In this document: piece by piece, positions 19,595-29,573 of the stretch | Numbering within the stretch: position 1 is the first letter of the stretch | Layout of the letters: every line of letters begins with the position of its first letter | From: Chitinophagaceae bacterium | GTDB taxonomy: Bacteria; Bacteroidota; Bacteroidia; Chitinophagales; Chitinophagaceae | DNA: 45,237 nt | Assembly: GCA_017853235.1 (NCBI GenBank) | Contig: JAFMJX010000002.1 | Location: 1 to 45,237, forward strand | Direction: 5' to 3' | Program-made: the position numbers and the translations under genes | Notes under the pieces: model-generated | What the model was told of the DNA's origin: nothing | The model's database searches: none | What the model saw: only the letters and a program-made list of their open reading frames with translations

Positions 19595-22500
19595 TTAATC
19601 CTCGGTTTTCACTTTATGACTTGAAATATAAGAATAGACAGCAGGAATCACAAACAAAGTAAGCACCAATGAAAACAACAAGCCACCCACTACCACAATA
19701 CCTAAAGGCTTACGGCTTGTAGCTGCTGCCCCTAAACTAATTGCAATTGGTAATGCCCCTAAAGCGGTTGCTAAGCTTGTCATTAAAATAGGACGAAAAC
19801 GTTGGGAAGCGGCTTCAATGACAGCGGCTAATTTATCCATCCCTGCTTCTCTTTTTTTGTTGGCAAATTCAACAATTAAAATACCATTTTTAGTAACTAA
19901 ACCAATCAACATAATGATTCCAATTTCTGAAAATATATTTAAGGTTTGTCCAAAAATTGATAAACATAATAATGCTCCAGCAATAGCAAGTGGTACTGTA
20001 ATCATAATGATGAATGGATCCTTAAAACTTTCAAACTGAGCGGCCAATACTAAATAAATTAATAAGAGCGCTAAAATGAGTGCTTGAGATGTATTAGAAG
20101 CACTTTCCTTATAATCACGTGATGGTCCACTTAAAGCTGTTTGGAAGGATTCATCTAATTTATCTTTCGCAATATCTTCCATCGCTTTCACCCCATCGCC
20201 AATCGTTTTTCCTTCTGCTAAAGAAGCGGAAATTGTTGCAGAATTAAAACGGTTATAGTGATATAAATTAGGTGCATTACTATTCTCCTCAATATTTAAA
20301 ACACTGGAAATAGGAATGCTTTCTCCACGATTATTTCGGATATAAATTTTATTGATATCAGTAGGCGTATTTCGATCTGGTTTAGACACTTGTGTGATAA
20401 CTTCATACTGCCGATCATTCATAATAAAATAAGCCGAACGTGCTCCACTAAATGCTGCTTGTAAAGCTTGCGAAACATCGGCTGTAGTCAAGCCTAAGTC
20501 TCTTACTCGCATACGATCAATAGTCAAATCAAATTCGGGTTTATTGAATTTCAAATTCACATCTACGTTTGCAAAAGTTTTATCTTTTCTTGCCGCTTCT
20601 AAAAATTTAGGAATGACATTTCTAATTTTTTGAAAATCTAAATTTTGAATAATAAACTGAACTGGCAAAGAACCTCTAGACATCAAGCCCACCGAAATAG
20701 TTTGCTCTTCAATGGAGAAAACTCTTACGTTTTTGAAACGCTTAAATTTTTTATTGATATCGGCAACAATTTGTGATTGAGTTCTTTTTCTTTGGTCTAA
20801 AGGAACAAAACCTACTCTACCCGATGCACTGCTGCTTCCACTTGATCCACCATAACCCGGAACACTACCCCAGGTAAATGCTTGTTCTGGTATAGAGTCT
20901 TGTAAAATTCGAATGGCTTTAAAAAGTTCGGCACGCATGTCCTCATAACTATTTCCTTCTGCACCAGTTAATGTAACACGCACCGTCCCTTTATCTTCCA
21001 TAGGAGCAAGCTCACTTTGAATATTTTTTCCAATAAAATAAATAATACCAACGCAAGCAATTACAATCACCCAAGCAAACCATCTTATTTTGAAAAATTT
21101 AGTAAGTAAGTTTTTATACCCATTTTCCAATCCTTTAAAGAAAGGTTCTGTTTGTTCATAAAACTTACCTTGCTTACCATCTTTACGATTTAAATAAACA
21201 TTCAAAACAGGAGTGATGGTTAATGATACAAAAGCAGAAACAAGCACTGCAGAAGCAATGACCACTCCAAATTCTTTAAATAAGGATCCCACAAAACCTT
21301 CGAGGAAAATCACAGGCATAAATACCACCGCCAATGTGATTGAAGTAGAAATAACCGCAAAGAAAATTTCCTTACTTCCTTCCAATGCTGCTTTTCTCAA
21401 AGGCAACCCTTCTTCTAGTTTTCTGAATATATTTTCCGTGACCACAATACCATCATCCACCACCAAGCCCGTAGCTAATACGATTGCTAATAAAGTAAGT
21501 ACATTAATAGAGAACCCCGATAGGTACATGATAAAAAAGGTGGCTATTAATGAAATAGGAATATCAATTAATGGGCGAATGGCAATTAACCAGTTTCTAA
21601 AAAAGAAGAAAATAACCAATACCACCAATGCAAAAGAAATAAAGATGGTTTCTTTTACTTCCTGCAATGCTCTACGTACATTTTTTGTGTTGTCAATAGG
21701 TATCGCAAATTCAATATCTGATTTGTTTTGTTTTTTTACCTCATCTAATCTTTTGTAAAATTCATCTGCAATTTTAATTTGATTGGCACCCGGTTGAGGT
21801 GAAATTGTAAGCATCACAACAGGTACGCCATTAAAATACATACCTTGATCTTCTTGCTCCGGACCAAGTTCCACTTTAGCAATATCCCCTAGTCTTACAA
21901 TACCATTGGCATCTTCTTTTATGATGACACTTCTAAAATCAGCTTCGGTAGATAATCTTCCTAAAGTTCTAATAATATATTCTGACTTATTTCCATAAAT
22001 GCGTCCTGCAGGTAATTCAACATTTTCTTTATTCAATGCTGCTTGAATATCATTAAAAGCAACCCCAAAAGCATTTAATAAATCCGTATTGGGATAAATG
22101 CGCATAGATTGACGTTTCCCACGCACCCCTACACTACTTACCTCATCAATGGTTTGGAATCTTTGTTGCAATACATTTTCGGCATATTCGGTAAGCTCCA
22201 AAAGCCCTTTTGTTTTACTACGAATGGTTAACATCATAATAAAATCACCACTTGCATCTGCTTTAGAAACAATAGGTGGGCTACTAATATCTTCGGGTAA
22301 ACTTCTTGCAGCCTGACTCACTTTATCTCGAACATCGTTGGCAGCAGTTTCCAAATTCACTCCTAAATTAAATTCTACGGTAATGTTGGAAGAACCTACG
22401 GAACTAGAAGAAGTGATGGTTCTAATACCAGGAATACCGTTGATTGATTTTTCAAGTGGCTCAGTAATCTGACTTTGTATTACTTCAGAGTTAGCGCCAG

Positions 22501-22654
22501 TATAATTAGTTTGTACACTAATAATAGGTGGATCAATGGCAGGATATTCACGTAATGCCAAAAAGGTAAAACCCACTATCCCAAAAAGAATAAGTGCTAA
22601 ATTCATCACAGTGGCGAGCACTGGTCGTTTTAAGGAAAGTTCAGATATATTCAT
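19595..22654 (-). CDS. Efflux RND transporter permease subunit (AcrB/MexB-like, HAE1)
   Basis: 1019 aa; MNISELSLKRPVLATVMNLALILFGIVGF, YTGANSEVIQSQITEPLEKSINGIPGI, VDDGIVVTENIFRKLEEG. Confidence 0.96.
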   Translation of the reverse strand: MNISELSLKRPVLATVMNLALILFGIVGFTFLALREYPAIDPPIISVQTNYTGANSEVIQSQITEPLEKSINGIPGIRTITSSSSVGSSNITVEFNLGVNLETAANDVRDKVSQAARSLPEDISSPPIVSKADASGDFIMMLTIRSKTKGLLELTEYAENVLQQRFQTIDEVSSVGVRGKRQSMRIYPNTDLLNAFGVAFNDIQAALNKENVELPAGRIYGNKSEYIIRTLGRLSTEADFRSVIIKEDANGIVRLGDIAKVELGPEQEDQGMYFNGVPVVMLTISPQPGANQIKIADEFYKRLDEVKKQNKSDIEFAIPIDNTKNVRRALQEVKETIFISFALVVLVIFFFFRNWLIAIRPLIDIPISLIATFFIMYLSGFSINVLTLLAIVLATGLVVDDGIVVTENIFRKLEEGLPLRKAALEGSKEIFFAVISTSITLAVVFMPVIFLEGFVGSLFKEFGVVIASAVLVSAFVSLTITPVLNVYLNRKDGKQGKFYEQTEPFFKGLENGYKNLLTKFFKIRWFAWVIVIACVGIIYFIGKNIQSELAPMEDKGTVRVTLTGAEGNSYEDMRAELFKAIRILQDSIPEQAFTWGSVPGYGGSSGSSSASGRVGFVPLDQRKRTQSQIVADINKKFKRFKNVRVFSIEEQTISVGLMSRGSLPVQFIIQNLDFQKIRNVIPKFLEAARKDKTFANVDVNLKFNKPEFDLTIDRMRVRDLGLTTADVSQALQAAFSGARSAYFIMNDRQYEVITQVSKPDRNTPTDINKIYIRNNRGESIPISSVLNIEENSNAPNLYHYNRFNSATISASLAEGKTIGDGVKAMEDIAKDKLDESFQTALSGPSRDYKESASNTSQALILALLLIYLVLAAQFESFKDPFIIMITVPLAIAGALLCLSIFGQTLNIFSEIGIIMLIGLVTKNGILIVEFANKKREAGMDKLAAVIEAASQRFRPILMTSLATALGALPIAISLGAAATSRKPLGIVVVGGLLFSLVLTLFVIPAVYSYISSHKVKTED

Positions 22655-22695
22655 CGAATCATGATGTTTAAGAGTAAATGTTGAATGTCGTCCCC

Positions 22696-23745
22696 TTATT
22701 TTGTGATGTCCACTATGTTGAGTGTTTTCCCAACTTTAATTTTATTGCCTTGTCTCACAAAAAGCATTCCAGCCACTATCACACTATCACCTGGATTAAT
22801 TCCTTTGGTGATTTCTACGGCAGTGGCCGTTCTGTAGCCAGTTTCTACATCAACAAACTTGGACACCCCCCCCTTTACCAACACGACTTGTTTCACTTTG
22901 GAATCAGGTATGATGACATTGGTAGGTACCATGATGCTAGGTTTTTGAACATTCTCACCTAGTAATACTTTTACATAGGAACCTGGTAATAATTTTCCTT
23001 GTAAACTAGCACGAACTTTTATATTACGACTTGTTGCGATAATTTGAGGCTCAATGGCTGTTACAGTTGCAGTTAACTTTGCACCCTCATTTCCAATACT
23101 TTCAATCTTTACTTTTTTCCCAACTTTAATAAAAGATTGATACACTTCAGGTAAAGTAAAATCTACTTTTAATTGATCCACTTTTTGCAATGTAGCAATC
23201 GTGGTAGTATTATTTATAAATGCACCTAAACTTACTTGTCTCAAGCCTAATTGACCGGTGAAAGGCGCTTTCACAATTGTTTTATCAATTAAAGATTGTG
23301 TGTAAGCAATATCTGCTTTTAAACTTTTTACTTGTTGTAAGGAAATATCATAATCACTTTGATTGATGCCTTTCACATTCAATAATTGTCTATTACGTTG
23401 TTCATTGATATTGGCTAATTCCAATTGAACTTTAATTTTTTCAACCTGTGCTTGCAAATCTGCGTCATTTAACTTGGCCAATACGGTTCCAGCAGTGACC
23501 ACCTTGCCTTCCGGTATTTGTAAAAATACCACACGACCATTGGTCTCCGGATGAATATCAATATAATCATTGGCTTGAACAGAACCATTTACTTCGATGG
23601 TTTTGTCTACGATTTGTGTTTGGGCAATAGCAATATCGACAGATACAGCAGCATTTGGGTTGAACTTGTCAACAGATTTTGGTTTTTCGGAACAAGCAAC
23701 TAACAAAAGAGTGCTTGCAAAAGCCATCCAATTAATTTTTCTCAA
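22696..23745 (-). CDS. Efflux RND transporter periplasmic adaptor (membrane fusion protein)
   Basis: Lipoprotein-like N-terminus (LLVACSEKP), MFP barrel/hairpin motifs (GRVVFLQIPEGKVVTAGTVLAKLND, KAPFTGQLGLRQVSLGAFI). TTG start in the track; ATG at 23727 is an alternative. Confidence 0.93.
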   Translation of the reverse strand: MRKINWMAFASTLLLVACSEKPKSVDKFNPNAAVSVDIAIAQTQIVDKTIEVNGSVQANDYIDIHPETNGRVVFLQIPEGKVVTAGTVLAKLNDADLQAQVEKIKVQLELANINEQRNRQLLNVKGINQSDYDISLQQVKSLKADIAYTQSLIDKTIVKAPFTGQLGLRQVSLGAFINNTTTIATLQKVDQLKVDFTLPEVYQSFIKVGKKVKIESIGNEGAKLTATVTAIEPQIIATSRNIKVRASLQGKLLPGSYVKVLLGENVQKPSIMVPTNVIIPDSKVKQVVLVKGGVSKFVDVETGYRTATAVEITKGINPGDSVIVAGMLFVRQGNKIKVGKTLNIVDITK

Positions 23746-23791
23746 AGCAAAAGAATTTAGCTTTAAAGATAGCTAAAAAATGCTTTTTGAG
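23741..23791. repeat. Nested inverted repeats upstream of the RND adaptor gene
   Basis: Outer CTCAAAGCA ... TGCTTTTTGAG (imperfect, bulged) and inner TTTAGCT-N8-AGCTAAA (23756-23777). Confidence 0.5.
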
Positions 23792-23818
23792 GCACAAAAA
23801 TAGATGAGTGGCGAGCGA

Positions 23819-24583
23819 TTATTGGTTGATAGGTTTGGGAAGGGAAAAGCCGTTGTTGACCGCTTTTTTATAAACTGCATATTTTTTTTCAATATATAAG
23901 CCTAATTCAAGGTCATTGAGTAAAGCCAAAACAGCGTAATCTGGCCTACAATAGGTCATAAATTTGGATAATTCTTCCCCTTCCAAATGAGTCAGTTTTT
24001 TGACAAAAACTTTTGTAAACCTATAATTCACATACTTTTCTTGTTCTTGTGAAATCAAACGGTTTTGTAAGAATTGCAAATTGCGGTTTCTTTTAAATCG
24101 AAAAGCATTTATGATTTCGTCTAAATCAAAACCAATAGTGAGACCGTTGGGTCCAAATAAATTTTGACTACTACTCAACTTCAATCCTGGAGGTTGGTAA
24201 TTAAAGTATTTGGCATAATCGTTTCTATTTTGGATAGAATCTAATTTATAATAAGAATTACGAACGCGAACTTCAGGCAAATCAAAACCGGTAACATGGA
24301 TCATGATATTGAAATTGCGTAAATCCTCCACCGTGTCTATTGAATATTTTTGTGTATTCTTTCCAAACAATGAAAACCAAATTGAATCCTTTGGTTTCAC
24401 CGTGATAATATACCTGCCCATTGAATCGGTGACAGCGCGATTCAAAGAACTATACACCATGACAGATTCAATAGGGCGTCTACCCGAAATGTCATATACT
24501 GTTCCTTGAATAGTAACTGCTTGTGCCTCTGATTGTATATAAAAAAGAGTAGTCAGTAATAAAATGCAAATCCTTTTAAACAT
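23819..24583 (-). CDS. Carboxypeptidase-like regulatory (CnaB-like) domain protein, secreted
   Basis: Signal peptide MFKRICILLLTTLFYIQSEAQA, then VTIQGTVYDISGRRPIESVMVYSSLNRAVTDSMGRYIITV. Track start 24604 is TTG; ATG at 24583 preferred. Confidence 0.8.
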   Translation of the reverse strand: MFKRICILLLTTLFYIQSEAQAVTIQGTVYDISGRRPIESVMVYSSLNRAVTDSMGRYIITVKPKDSIWFSLFGKNTQKYSIDTVEDLRNFNIMIHVTGFDLPEVRVRNSYYKLDSIQNRNDYAKYFNYQPPGLKLSSSQNLFGPNGLTIGFDLDEIINAFRFKRNRNLQFLQNRLISQEQEKYVNYRFTKVFVKKLTHLEGEELSKFMTYCRPDYAVLALLNDLELGLYIEKKYAVYKKAVNNGFSLPKPINQ

Positions 24584-24656
24584 GTTGATTGCAATATTAA
24601 GCAAGGAAAAATTAAAACAGGCTTTCTGTATTTACAATTAACAGGTTTTTACCTTT

Positions 24657-25988
24657 TTATTGAAAAAAAGTCCAGCAAATACCTAAAAAAATACAAGAAA
24701 TAGCAATCCACTGAGGAGATAATTTTTGTTTATATATCAAAAAAGTACTTGTGATAAAAACGAATAGATAACTCATATAATGAAGAGGCATGCCAAATTC
24801 AATTTCATGATATAAATCCTTGATTAAAAAAATGGAGGCTCCTGTCATAATGCCTACTATGGCTGCATAAATCCCTTCGAGTGAACGATAAAAAACTGCA
24901 AATTTTTTTAACTTTTGCCAAATAGGAAAAAAGAAAAGTACAATTAAAAAACTGGGAAGAAAAACTCCAATACTTCCAATAATAGCCCCAACAATTTGCC
25001 CAATAAGACCTTTGTCCTTAAAAGAAATTGCCCCTGTATAACTGGCTATAGAAAAAATGGGGCCAGGAATTGCACGCACTAAACCCGAGCCTGTTAAAAA
25101 TTCCTCACTCGTCATTTTTAGAACATCTCTCTTATTTTTCTTTACAATGGCTGATTGTGGACGCGTTACATATTGCTCATACATAATAGGCATTAAAACA
25201 TCGCCTCCTCCAAATACCAAGCTTCCAAAACGATAATTATTTTCAAATAAATTAAACGCTTTGCGATAAGTCCAATTTTGACGTGTGGCCTCTTCCGATA
25301 AAAAACCAGCCATCGCGAATAATACAATAAAAATAAAAAGACTATTCCAATTTACCTTTTTGGGAGCTGCTCCATCATCTGGAATACGTTTATTGCTAAA
25401 ATTAGTAACAATACCCGCCAACACAATCGTGATGGGAATTGTCCAAGGAGTTTTAAATCCAATGAAAGTAATTATTGCGGTACAAATAAAAATAGACAAT
25501 GTGATGGTACTTTTAATTGCTTTTTTATAAAGTAACAAGGCTGCACTCACTAAAAAACCTACCGCCATGGGTTGTAAAAATTGTAAACTTTTTAACGTGC
25601 CTTTAAATTCAAAATGAGTCACTAGTATCGCTAAGGATCCCATGATGATCGTTGCAGGAAGTATCCAAATGAGTAAAGTGAAAAATGCTAAAATCACCCC
25701 GCCTCTTTTATAAGCAATTAAAATAATGGTTTGTGTAGAAGAGGCTCCAGGAAGCAGTTGACAAAAGGCATTATATTCCATAAGCTCCTCGGCAGTGACA
25801 TCCTTTCTTTTTTCTACAAAACGATGTTGCATCAAACCCACCGCTACCTGCGGACCTCCAAAGGCGGTGATGCTGTAATTTAATACAGCACGTAAAAAAG
25901 GGATGTGTCTTAATAGTTGCAAAGGCAGGATTTCACCTAAAAATAAATTAATTTTTTTTAAGAAAGTAAGGTTATTGTAAACAGCCAT
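24657..25988 (-). CDS. chrA: Chromate transporter family protein (ChrA, fused two-domain)
   Basis: FGGPQVAVGLMQHRFVEKRKDVTAEELMEYNAFCQLLPGASSTQ and second-half repeat FGGGDVLMPIMYEQYV...EEFLTGSGLVRAIPGPIFSIASYTGA. Confidence 0.93.
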   Translation of the reverse strand: MAVYNNLTFLKKINLFLGEILPLQLLRHIPFLRAVLNYSITAFGGPQVAVGLMQHRFVEKRKDVTAEELMEYNAFCQLLPGASSTQTIILIAYKRGGVILAFFTLLIWILPATIIMGSLAILVTHFEFKGTLKSLQFLQPMAVGFLVSAALLLYKKAIKSTITLSIFICTAIITFIGFKTPWTIPITIVLAGIVTNFSNKRIPDDGAAPKKVNWNSLFIFIVLFAMAGFLSEEATRQNWTYRKAFNLFENNYRFGSLVFGGGDVLMPIMYEQYVTRPQSAIVKKNKRDVLKMTSEEFLTGSGLVRAIPGPIFSIASYTGAISFKDKGLIGQIVGAIIGSIGVFLPSFLIVLFFFPIWQKLKKFAVFYRSLEGIYAAIVGIMTGASIFLIKDLYHEIEFGMPLHYMSYLFVFITSTFLIYKQKLSPQWIAISCIFLGICWTFFQ

Positions 25989-26031
25989 TAAACCATCTGT
26001 CCAATTAATCAGTCAAATACTATATAAGTAT

Positions 26032-26039
26032 TAACTTTG
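26032..26039 (+). promoter_or_regulatory. Candidate -7 element (TAACTTTG) for the DUF3089 gene
   Basis: Exact TAnnTTTG; supports the ATG at 26071 rather than the TTG at 26050. Confidence 0.5.
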
Positions 26040-26070
26040 TATTCTCAACTTGATTAAAATCCAATTCTTT

Positions 26071-27129
26071 ATGCGTTTTTTGGCAGTTATATTAGTCTCT
26101 CTTTTAATAATTGGTTGTGCTCAAAATAACTATACCACTTATAAATCACAATATGAGCAATTGACATTCAATGACGCTCCCGATTATGGTAATTTAGACT
26201 CATGGGCTGCACATCCTCAAAAAAAAGATCCTTCAGATAGTTTACCCAACGCATTGGCAAAAAATTTTCATCCCATTGATAAAGTAGATGTATTTTTCAT
26301 ACACCCAACTACCTATTTAGATACCGCAAAACCCTATGGTTGGAACGCCTCATTAAAAGATGTGAAAACAAATATTAGCACCGATTTTGGGACCATTCTT
26401 AATCAAGCAAGTGTGTTCAATGAAGTAGGTTTAGTGTATGCGCCAAGATACCGTCAAGCTCATATTGGAAGTTATTCCCCCATTGGTCATGCTGATACTG
26501 TAAAAGCCTTAGCGGCTTTTGAACTTGCATACCAAGATGTAAAAGCGGCTTTTGACTATTATTTAGCGCATTATAATAATGGAAAACCTATCGTGATTGC
26601 ATCCCATAGTCAAGGATCTACTCATGCTAAAAGATTATTAAAAGAATATTTTGATGACAAACCGCTGGGAAAAAAATTAGTAGCCGCTTATGTTGTAGGG
26701 ATGGCTATTAATCCTGCTGATTATACTCAGTTAAAACCCTGCAGTACACCTCATTCAATTGGATGCATTTGTGCATGGAGAACTTATAAAGAAGGATATG
26801 TACCTGCATTTGTAGAAAAAGAAAATTATACCTCTATAGTCACAAATCCTTTAAGCTGGAGTGATCAAGTAACACAAGTGGATCGCAAAAATAATAAAGG
26901 ATCCGTATTGTATAATTTTAAAAACATTACACCTAAAGTGGCAGGGGCCATTAATCATAATGGGATTTTATGGACACCAAAACCTCAATTTTTTGGAAAT
27001 TTTTTATACAACACACCTAATTACCATATAGCTGATTACAATTTGTATTACTTAAGTGTGAGACAAAATGTTGCAGAGAGAGTGCAAACCTATTTAAGTA
27101 AGGGGGAACATTACAGCACCAACAACTAA
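26071..27129 (+). CDS. DUF3089 family lipoprotein (alpha/beta-hydrolase-like)
   Basis: Lipobox LLIIGCAQ; DVFFIHPTTYLDT, VYAPRYRQAH, HSQGSTHAKRLLKEY. Track start is the TTG at 26050. Confidence 0.85.
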   Translation: MRFLAVILVSLLIIGCAQNNYTTYKSQYEQLTFNDAPDYGNLDSWAAHPQKKDPSDSLPNALAKNFHPIDKVDVFFIHPTTYLDTAKPYGWNASLKDVKTNISTDFGTILNQASVFNEVGLVYAPRYRQAHIGSYSPIGHADTVKALAAFELAYQDVKAAFDYYLAHYNNGKPIVIASHSQGSTHAKRLLKEYFDDKPLGKKLVAAYVVGMAINPADYTQLKPCSTPHSIGCICAWRTYKEGYVPAFVEKENYTSIVTNPLSWSDQVTQVDRKNNKGSVLYNFKNITPKVAGAINHNGILWTPKPQFFGNFLYNTPNYHIADYNLYYLSVRQNVAERVQTYLSKGEHYSTNN

Positions 27130-27130
27130 G

Positions 27131-29389
27131 TTAGTTTCCAACCACACTTAAAAATTTAATTCGCATGATTTTTAGTTGTTCCCAACTATAATCATTTTCG
27201 CTTAATTCTTGTTGCGCTATTTGCAAGGACGAAGTTTCACAAGTTCTAAAATATTCCAAAATATCAGCTTGGTCATATTCATCCAACCATTCATCAATGG
27301 CATAATCTAAATTTAATTTAGTGCCGCTTGCTGCGATGGTCTCCATTTCTTCTAGCAAAGCATCTAATCTTAAATCTTTGTTTTTCGCAATGGTTTCTAA
27401 AGGAATTTTTTTATCTACATTTTGAATGATGTAAATTTTATTGCTAGATTTATTCGCCACCGATTTCATGATAAAATCATCTGGCTTTTCAATGTTATTT
27501 TCGGTTACATATTTGTCAATTAGTGCTACAAAAGGTTTACCGTATTTTATAGCTTTACCTTTACTTACTCCTTGACAACGATCCAACTCCTCCAATTTGG
27601 TAGGATATAAAGTTGCCATATCCTGCAATGAGTTTTCTAAAAAAATAACGAAAGGAGGAAGCCCTATTTTTTTTGCTTCTTTTTGACGAAGCTCTTTCAG
27701 CATTTCAAAAAGTGTTTCATCGGCTGCAGCGCCCACATTAGCTTCGGTTTCTGCATCCTCATCATCCATGTTAGTGTCGTCAAACACATTGTTTAAGGTA
27801 ATTTTAAAGCCAGCAGGTTTTTTCAAAAATTTTTGTCCTTTAGGCGTCACTTTTAATAAACCATATTCTTCAATATCCTTTTGAATCATTTGTTCAAGCA
27901 TTGCTTGACGTATCAAACTATTCCAAAATAAATTATCCTGTTCTTTGCCAATTCCAAATACATTTAATTTTTCATGACGATACAATCCAATTTGTGGAGT
28001 GAATTCGCCTGTTATGATTTGTACAACATATTCTGCAACAAAACGCTCATCCAATGCTTGTATGACTTGAAGCAATTGGACTAATTGAGTTTTTGCCTCT
28101 AGTTTTTCCTTAGGATGTAAACAGTTATCACAATTGCCGCAATTTTTATCGGCCCAATCTTCTCCAAAATAATGTAATAAACTACGACGACGACACACCC
28201 CACTTTCGGCAAAAGCTACTGTTTCATCAATTAACTGTGCCCCTACTTCACGTTCACTTAATGGTTTATCTCTTAAGAAATGTTCCAGCTTTGCTACATC
28301 CGTATGTGAGTAGTATAAAATGCAGTTGCCTTCTAACCCATCACGACCAGCTCTTCCAGTTTCTTGATAATAATTTTCAATAGACTTGGGGATATTATAA
28401 TGAATGACAAAACGAATATCAGGTTTATCAATACCCATTCCAAAAGCAATAGTAGCAACAATGACCTGCACGTCTTCATTTAAAAATTGATCCTGTCTAT
28501 CGGCACGCAATTTTTGATCCAAGCCTGCATGGTATGCCACTGCTTTAATATTGTTTGCCATTAATAATTCAGCTAACTCTTCGGTGGTTTTGCGATTTAA
28601 GGTGTAAATAATTCCGCTCTTGCCTTTGTGTTGTGAAATATATTTGACAATATGTTTAACCGTAACTTCTTTTTTTGTTTTGGGCTGTACTTCGTAATAT
28701 AAATTTGCACGATTAAAAGAAGAAATTAAAACTTCAGGATTACGTAATGCTAAATTTTTTACAATATCACTTTGCACTTTAGGTGTCGCAGTAGCAGTCA
28801 ATGCGATGATGGGAGCTTTGTCGTTAATTTCTTCCATCATTTCCTTTAACCTTCTGTATTCAGGTCTAAAATCATGTCCCCATTCAGAAATACAATGTGC
28901 TTCATCCACCGCAAAAAATGATACTTGTAAGTCACTAAAAAAATCTAAGTTTTCTTGTTTGGTTAAAGTTTCGGGAGCGACATATAATAATTTGGTTTTA
29001 CCACTTAATAAATCCGCTTTTACTTCCTTGATTTGACCCTTATTTAAAGATGAGTTTAAAAAGTGAGCGACATCATCTTTTTCACTATACCCTCTCACCA
29101 AATCAACCTGATTTTTCATTAAAGCAATTAAAGGAGACACCACAATAGCACAACCAGGTAAGACCAAAGCAGGCAACTGATAACATAAGCTTTTGCCGCC
29201 CCCTGTAGGCATGATGACAAAAGTATCACGACCACTCATAATAGACATGATGGCTTTTTCCTGAGTACCTTTAAACTCGGAAAAACCAAAATGTTGCTCT
29301 AAAGCTTTCACCAAGGCAGCCTTATCCAAAGAAGAATCCTTGGAAGGTGTTTTGGGGGGTTTAGAAGTGGTTTTTTTACTCGTTGCCAT
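27131..29389 (-). CDS. recQ: ATP-dependent DNA helicase RecQ
   Basis: Motif I MPTGGGKSLCYQLPA, DEAH box AVDEAHCISEWGHDFRPEY, QETGRAGRDG, zinc-binding CRRR..CGNCDNC, HRDC region. Confidence 0.97.
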   Translation of the reverse strand: MATSKKTTSKPPKTPSKDSSLDKAALVKALEQHFGFSEFKGTQEKAIMSIMSGRDTFVIMPTGGGKSLCYQLPALVLPGCAIVVSPLIALMKNQVDLVRGYSEKDDVAHFLNSSLNKGQIKEVKADLLSGKTKLLYVAPETLTKQENLDFFSDLQVSFFAVDEAHCISEWGHDFRPEYRRLKEMMEEINDKAPIIALTATATPKVQSDIVKNLALRNPEVLISSFNRANLYYEVQPKTKKEVTVKHIVKYISQHKGKSGIIYTLNRKTTEELAELLMANNIKAVAYHAGLDQKLRADRQDQFLNEDVQVIVATIAFGMGIDKPDIRFVIHYNIPKSIENYYQETGRAGRDGLEGNCILYYSHTDVAKLEHFLRDKPLSEREVGAQLIDETVAFAESGVCRRRSLLHYFGEDWADKNCGNCDNCLHPKEKLEAKTQLVQLLQVIQALDERFVAEYVVQIITGEFTPQIGLYRHEKLNVFGIGKEQDNLFWNSLIRQAMLEQMIQKDIEEYGLLKVTPKGQKFLKKPAGFKITLNNVFDDTNMDDEDAETEANVGAAADETLFEMLKELRQKEAKKIGLPPFVIFLENSLQDMATLYPTKLEELDRCQGVSKGKAIKYGKPFVALIDKYVTENNIEKPDDFIMKSVANKSSNKIYIIQNVDKKIPLETIAKNKDLRLDALLEEMETIAASGTKLNLDYAIDEWLDEYDQADILEYFRTCETSSLQIAQQELSENDYSWEQLKIMRIKFLSVVGN

Positions 29390-29541
29390 TATAAAATACT
29401 TAAAATCAATCGTTTCTGTTTTACCGGGTCTATTAAGTTAACGAAAATACGCTATGATTTGTTCAATTTTGAGCCCTTTTTTTTGAAACTACTAATTTTT
29501 GGCATTTTATTAAAAATTGAGGTGTAAAGTAGATGAAACGT

Positions 29542-29549
29542 TAACTTTG
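29542..29549 (+). promoter_or_regulatory. Candidate -7 element (TAACTTTG) for kdsD/kpsF
   Basis: Exact TAnnTTTG; ATTG/TTGA about 21-22 nt upstream. Confidence 0.55.
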
Positions 29550-29552
29550 CTG

Positions 29553-29566
29553 CTCCCGAAAGGGAG
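29553..29566 (+). other. GNRA-tetraloop hairpin at the likely 5' end of the kdsD/kpsF mRNA
   Basis: CTCCC-GAAA-GGGAG immediately downstream of the -7 element and 7 nt before the ATG. Confidence 0.6.
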
Positions 29567-29573
29567 TCCTTAA

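Noticed and set aside
21213-21758. 181-aa + strand ORF opposite the RND permease gene
   Set aside because: Lies entirely antisense to a clear RND coding region, low-complexity Thr/Ile/Asn-rich; a frame shadow.
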